NCBI RefSeq assembly: GCF_000471905.2
Contig: NW_006500178.1
Coordinates: 335,314 to 399,313, forward strand
DNA length: 64,000 nt
Reading direction: 5' to 3'
From: Amborella trichopoda
Lineage: Eukaryota; Streptophyta; Magnoliopsida; Amborellales; Amborellaceae
The notes below the pieces were generated by a model, which saw only the letters and a list, made by a program, of their open reading frames with translations, searched no databases and was not told where the DNA came from. Both the position numbers and the translations under genes were made by a program. Shown here in pieces: positions 53,001-59,000 of the stretch. Within the stretch, counting starts at the first letter, position 1; the number at the start of each line of letters is the position of its first letter.

Positions 53001-56000
53001 TAATTCTTCTGTCTAAAAACCCAGTACTGTCCCGTCACGTCCATACAACTATTATATATGAATTTATCATATATATAAATCATAAAAAATTTCAAATTTT
53101 AATAAATTAAAATTAAAAATGAAAATATAAATTCATTATGTTTCAAAAGTAGAAATATATTCCACTGTTTTATGCAAAAGTAATTTGTAGAACCGTTGAT
53201 AATATAATATATCCGTAAAAAGTAGTTTAAATTTTAATGTATAAACCATATTTATTAATGGGATTGTATACAATGAGACCATTTACCTTTGCTACAAGGA
53301 GGTCACAATTACTTGTAACCATCCGATGTGAAATCTGATAGCTTGGATGTGTCACAAAGTTCGAGAAAATTTCTTTTGAGCTTTGAGCTCGGTCAATACA
53401 ATAAATGTAGCCACCCAATTTCACATCCAATGGTCAAGATTAATTGTGACCACCTTGTACCAAAGATAAATGGTCTCATTGTATCCTTTTCTTTTATTAA
53501 TATGATAAAAGGAATATATATATATATATATATATATAGAAGAAAAAAATTGATGCCCCTAATAGCATATGTATACACGTGATAAATGGGGTATATATGT
53601 GTGTATGCATCTATGAAAATATAGAGGAGAAGATGAAGGAGAAAGTGAGAGTGAGAGAGATGTCATGTAAGAATATTTAAATACTTCAACTCTTCTTCAA
53701 GTAATAAATGTGTTATTTGTGAATGTGCTATTTTTATGAGTACCTCGATCCTCAAGAAGTATATAGATATAGAAAAAGTTCTTTTATTTAAAATTTAAAT
53801 TATGTGGACTTTGACTTTTCAAGTGCACTATACAGGTGGACATGTTGTGTTTTCATCCAATAAATATTTTATATCTCCCATATGTTCAATATAGTAAAAC
53901 ATGGTGGTGTGGTGGTTTGCCATTTTAGCACTCTGCCAACAAGTTGCGAGTTCGAAACTTGGAAGAGAAATGCCATGTTGTTCCGCATAAAAAGGAGATA
54001 CGGCATGTCTGATAACAAACAAACTCTATTCAAGTGTCAACAAAGTATTGGTGGTCTAAATATTGAGACGCATATAGAGCATAGTTGCCGGAATCTCTCC
54101 ACCGACCTCGCGTTTCTAGTTCCGTAACCCGATTCCTCATTTTCGTCAAGGAATCACCACGAAAACCGTTTTTTGGAACCAAGGAAACTAGATTCCTTTA
54201 TTTCGGAATCTCGATTCGACACATCTTTAGATACCATTTTTCGAAACCAAGGAAACTCGATTCCTTAATTTCAGAATCTCGATTCAGCACATCTTTAGAA
54301 ACCATTTATCGGAACCAAGGAAACTCGATTCCTTAATTTCGGAATCTTGATCCAACACATCTTTAAAAACTTAAACCCATTAATTGCGGGTAGACGTTCC
54401 CAAAAATATCGGATATGGATTCTACCGAGAATTAAATCTTGATTGCACGTCAATTGGAGTAGAAATCTTCCTTCGAATGCTTCTAGTGGCTGCAGGGTTC
54501 ATTATTTTACTTGTGCCACCCTGGATCGCTTTTACTTTAAATTTAAAATATAACTGGTAAATACAACACATACAATTAAAAGTAAAACCATAGTGTAAAG
54601 ATAATCCTATTTTGTCTTTATAATAATGAAGTCATCACAATTTAGAAATACTTGTCTTTTGTATATAAGGATTGACTGTAAGTTTAATAGTCAAAACAAT
54701 CACTTTAAAATTTGAAAAACCTTCTAATAAGAAACATCCAATATAGGTTCTAAAGTTGATGAGGCTCAAGATGTGTTTGTCGCTTCCTTCTCCATAAAAA
54801 CGAAATCTCGATTCCTGATAGGGGTCGTCAAATGCATTCCATAGTTCATATTATTGTACATCTCAATCTCAAACTGGCATGGATCTCTGATCCATATACT
54901 TCAAAAACTTGATTCCAAATATGTTAGAATCACGATTCGAAATATCAATATATCTCTGTTCCACATATGTCAGAAACTCAATTCCGTATATTAAGGAATC
55001 TTGACTCTTGAAGTGTCGATTCCAAGGGGATAGGAATCTGGATTCCATATGTGGATGAAACTTGGATCTATTTCGGTCAAAACGCGATTCTCAAAAACTA
55101 GGAATCTCATTCCTGGCGATTCCTATTGTACGGACAACGATTCCTAAGACCGGAATCTTCGATCCGGTCGCGATTTCGGTTCCTAAAATGATTCGGGTTC
55201 CCAGGCATTTCCAACAACTATGGTATGGATAAGGTGTCCACAACGTGCTAATTGTGTCAACAAGTGTCGACGTGTCGATACATGTCGTCACACGACACAG
55301 AAGGAAAGTTAAAGTGTCTATGTGGCACTAGTTGATGCTAGGGAAGATGAGGTATTCCCTGGAGAGGGCTTGACCTGGGCCCTGGTTCGTGAGGCTGCAG
55401 GGACACCATTGAGCATGTGCGGACTACTTGATCTCAATCCCAAAGCCAAAGGAAGGGAAGGGGAAGGGGAAGGGGAGGGGGGGCAGGGGGGGGGCAATGT
55501 AGAAGAAGAGGTTGACAGGATTGAGAGAGGAGGATGAATCAAATTCGGATGAGGCAAGGGATGATGCTCAATATGTTGAGGAATGACTCTAACAATGATG
55601 GCATACCATCATCATCAGATTCCATTAAGGTTGGTGATGACATAGAATTGCCATTTTAAGTTATTGAGTGGTACATTACATGTGAGCAGTGGGCATCATG
55701 CGTCAGTCTTTGACTTTTGATGGTTACTTTATCAGTTTTTGTGAATGTCATGTGTACATGTACAAAGAGTTTTGTTGCAATCTGATGATGTCTATGTCCT
55801 TGTAGTTCTCTTTGTTGTTTTCATTTTCAGGGGCTTTGGGGCTTTAAAACTGCCCTAAGAACTCCTTCATGGCCCTAAACCCTGCCCCCTAAAAGCTCCT
55901 CAACTGCCTAGGAGGCCAGGCCTCCAAACCGCCTAGATGGGTGCCTCTGACTTTTGGAACATTGATATCAAGCTGGATACAACTTTAGGAGAGGTCCTCA

Positions 56001-59000
56001 GTGATGTGGCAATTACTAGAGGCTGATTGGTTGCCTCATTTCTTTGAGCATGGCACAACCTGATATCAATTATGCAATCAACAGGTTCAGCTAATTTACA
56101 ATCTTCACATTTAGAAGGGTGGGAGTGGGGGGAGCGTAGGATATGATTCCTTGGAGAAGCAAAAAATATAGTCTAGCCATGCAATCCATAGCAAAAGTGG
56201 AATATTGAGCCATGGCATAAATAGTATGCGTGCTTTTTATCTACAAGCACCCCTAAGCGATATGTGGGAGTGCACGTCATAGCAGCTATTTATATGCATT
56301 TGGACGACCCAGGTGCCATCTCTCTCCACTAATCCTGTCTTCCATGTGAAGACAAAGCACATCGAGGTTGATTGTCATTAAAGAAACAAAGAAATGGTCT
56401 TTCTACACTTGTGAAACTCCCCACAAACTTCAAACCCTCAAGGAAATTTAGACCTAATCATAATTCCCACCTTCCTCAGGTTCCTATGTGCAACCCTCAT
56501 AAAACCTCCACTTTCCTTGGACTCCTAAATGCTCTTCAAGTAGAAACAACTTAACAAAGTAAATGATGAGTAGACCCTTAGTAAACAAATACTGACCCTT
56601 CTGAAAAAACAAGAAAATTTTATAGAAAAGTACTTATAATAAGATAAAAAAGATCAAATTGATGAGGTGGTGACCTCCTCAATTGCATGACAACTCAAGA
56701 GTTAAGCCAAAATCTACAAGCCAGATCCATAGTAGAGATTACATGAGCTGAGTGAAATCAGATGAATTGTCAGTTAAATCCCTGAGGTCTTAGCAATATG
56801 TTGGTAGCTTCATGATCGCTAAGACTTTAGTGCATTACTCTAAATAAGATATCTAATATGTTCTTAATTATTAAAAAAGAAACATGGGTTTGTAAATATC
56901 ATATTCTTCTCTGACTGGGTTTTGTATTTTCTAGGTATGGAGGGACAGGTCTTGGCCTCTGCATAGTGCGTACCTTGGTAAGATATGATGTCTGCAACTG
57001 TTACAAGTCTAATCTAAATGTTGAACACTTGTAAAAAAAGTTAAAATCGGACTACTGAAATTTTAAACATAGTTGCACACTGTGAATCGTTTTCAAGTTG
57101 TGCATGATACAGGATTATTTAATGAAACAATATCTTGGGTTTTGGTTTTGTCTATAGCATCTTTAGTTGATGAGTTCTACTAAATGGTTATTAATTACTA
57201 TTTTTCATGATGGTTCCACCCATGGGTAATGTTCTAATATAGTTGAACTAATTTCAATTCGTTCATCCTTAAAAGAAGGGCATCATGATTTTGATATGGA
57301 CTCTGAATCTAAAGTGACCACCATTTCAGATGAGGCAAATCATGTTATTTCAGAATTTGAAGGATTGGTTGCCTTTATCAAGGAAACAAATTCTTGTCAG
57401 AGATGTTAAGCTCTTCCATTGCTATTGTTCAAAGATGACCTTCTTAGTCTCTCTGTATGCTCATTGAGACAAAAAACCCATATTGTCTCTTCCCTTGTAT
57501 TGAGAGATATTGAAGTGAATTTCAGTCGTTGTCTATTCTGGCTCCAGTTGTGATTTTGTAGATATCTATGGAGAAGCATTTGTTTTGAAATGTTTTCAAC
57601 AGGCATGTTCTTTTCTCTTTGCATGTTCTTCCAAAGGAAAATGGATGCAAAAATATGCCTCATAGGGTTAAATTTTTTAACATCTTCCAACATATCAATG
57701 CTTGCAATAGGACAGCTGATTTTTCTCATTGAAATTTTTTTTTTTTTAATATCATCGTGAAGTACATCTTACTTTTTATTTTTCTGCATACTTGCTCGCA
57801 GAATCTCTTCATCTTATAGATATTTGATCAAAGCTAATAGTAAGTTATTCTTCAGGTAAATAAAATGGGTGGACAAATAAAAGTTGTTAAAAAGGATGGA
57901 CCAGGCACTTTGATGCAACTATACTTGGTCTTTGGGGCCCCTGTAGAACTTGGGTGCCACATTCCCCAGAAAAACCCAAAAGAATATGTGCAGCAAAAGC
58001 TAATGGTAAGTTGATCAATGCTTTCTATAAACACGGATGAAAATCTACCCATTTTGTCTCTCTTCCCATTTTTAGTGGCGATGAGTACTTAGAATTTCTT
58101 TTTTGAATGTGATTAAAAAAATTTTGACTGTGATATTTAGAATTTCTTTTATGTGAGACAATCTTTTCGCGAAGCCCATCATTTCAGGACTAAATTCTAG
58201 CTTCCCCTTCCAGTCAAAATCTGTGTGACAATTGAGCAAGTATTCTGACTTTTCAGTATTGCAAAGATGAATCATAAATACTTGATATTCGTCGCCCTTC
58301 CCTGTGTATTTTGGAGAAGGTAGTTATGAATTTTTTGATATTCCCTCTTTCAGTTCACTACTGATTAAGCCTTTTGTAAGATTCTAATTATGTCCCATTC
58401 AAAACATTCCTTACTCAAGTTATTACCAAATTAAACTGATTCATGTGGACCCACATATGTGTATCTATTTATACAATATATAAGTTGGATTAAACAGATG
58501 AACATTGATTTTCCGACATTGCACGTAGTGTAAGATTGTTGCATTTTCCATCCCATCCAATCTATTTTGAGAATGAAGTGGCACTGTTACACTGATCATT
58601 TCGCACACCAAATAACTCATCCTAGAATCCTATTTTCTTTCTAGCATGTACCAGTTTTACAAGCAAACCTTAGTTTAGTATCAGAAAATTCTAATTCTTT
58701 ATTTGCAGGTAATTCTTGCCCTTAATGGCAACATGGGTAGAATCACCATGTCACGGTGGTTAAGAGGAAATGGTATTGATACTCATGAAGCTTCAGATTG
58801 GAAAGACCTAATGCAAATTCTTTGTCAAACTCTCGAACACAACAGAAATACTGGAATTGGTACGCATAATCATCTTGGAAGTGAAATAAACTGTGATTCT
58901 TGTGAAGTTGAATGTGACCTTGTGAGAGGATGTTCAGCAAGCATTGTCACCATTTCAAATATTACGCATTTTGAATCCCAGGATATCAATGAGGTATACA

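Larger units (their letters stand above)
52940..55318. repeat. block with gtgtc-rich ends inserted in hAT-4
   Basis: Left end has agtgtccacggacacaagta and tcgtgtctattacgtgtc; right end has ggtgtccacaacgtgc, gtgtcgacgtgtcgatacat. The two ends share gtgtc motifs in a style similar to subterminal repeats. It carries a Mutator-like MITE (53261-53486) and a GAATC repeat (54080-55222). Confidence 0.45.
51040..55985 (+). mobile_element. hAT-4: decayed hAT, itself split by a GAATC repeat block
   Basis: + strand pieces in order: BED-like [20 protein letters not shown] (51090-51160), a linker with [16 protein letters not shown]659 piece [20 protein letters not shown] (51690-51770), hATC piece (52640-52910: [20 protein letters not shown], then [13 protein letters not shown]), C-terminal [19 protein letters not shown] (55345-55405) and an acidic end. 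The right terminus at 55800-55985 has ccgcctagat/ctgcctagg motifs and ends tggaacattg. The block 52940-55310 is a later insertion. Many stops. Confidence 0.72.

Noticed and set aside
55322-55537. Glycine-rich host protein
   Set aside because: It is the C-terminal tail of a hAT transposase followed by a G-run artefact.
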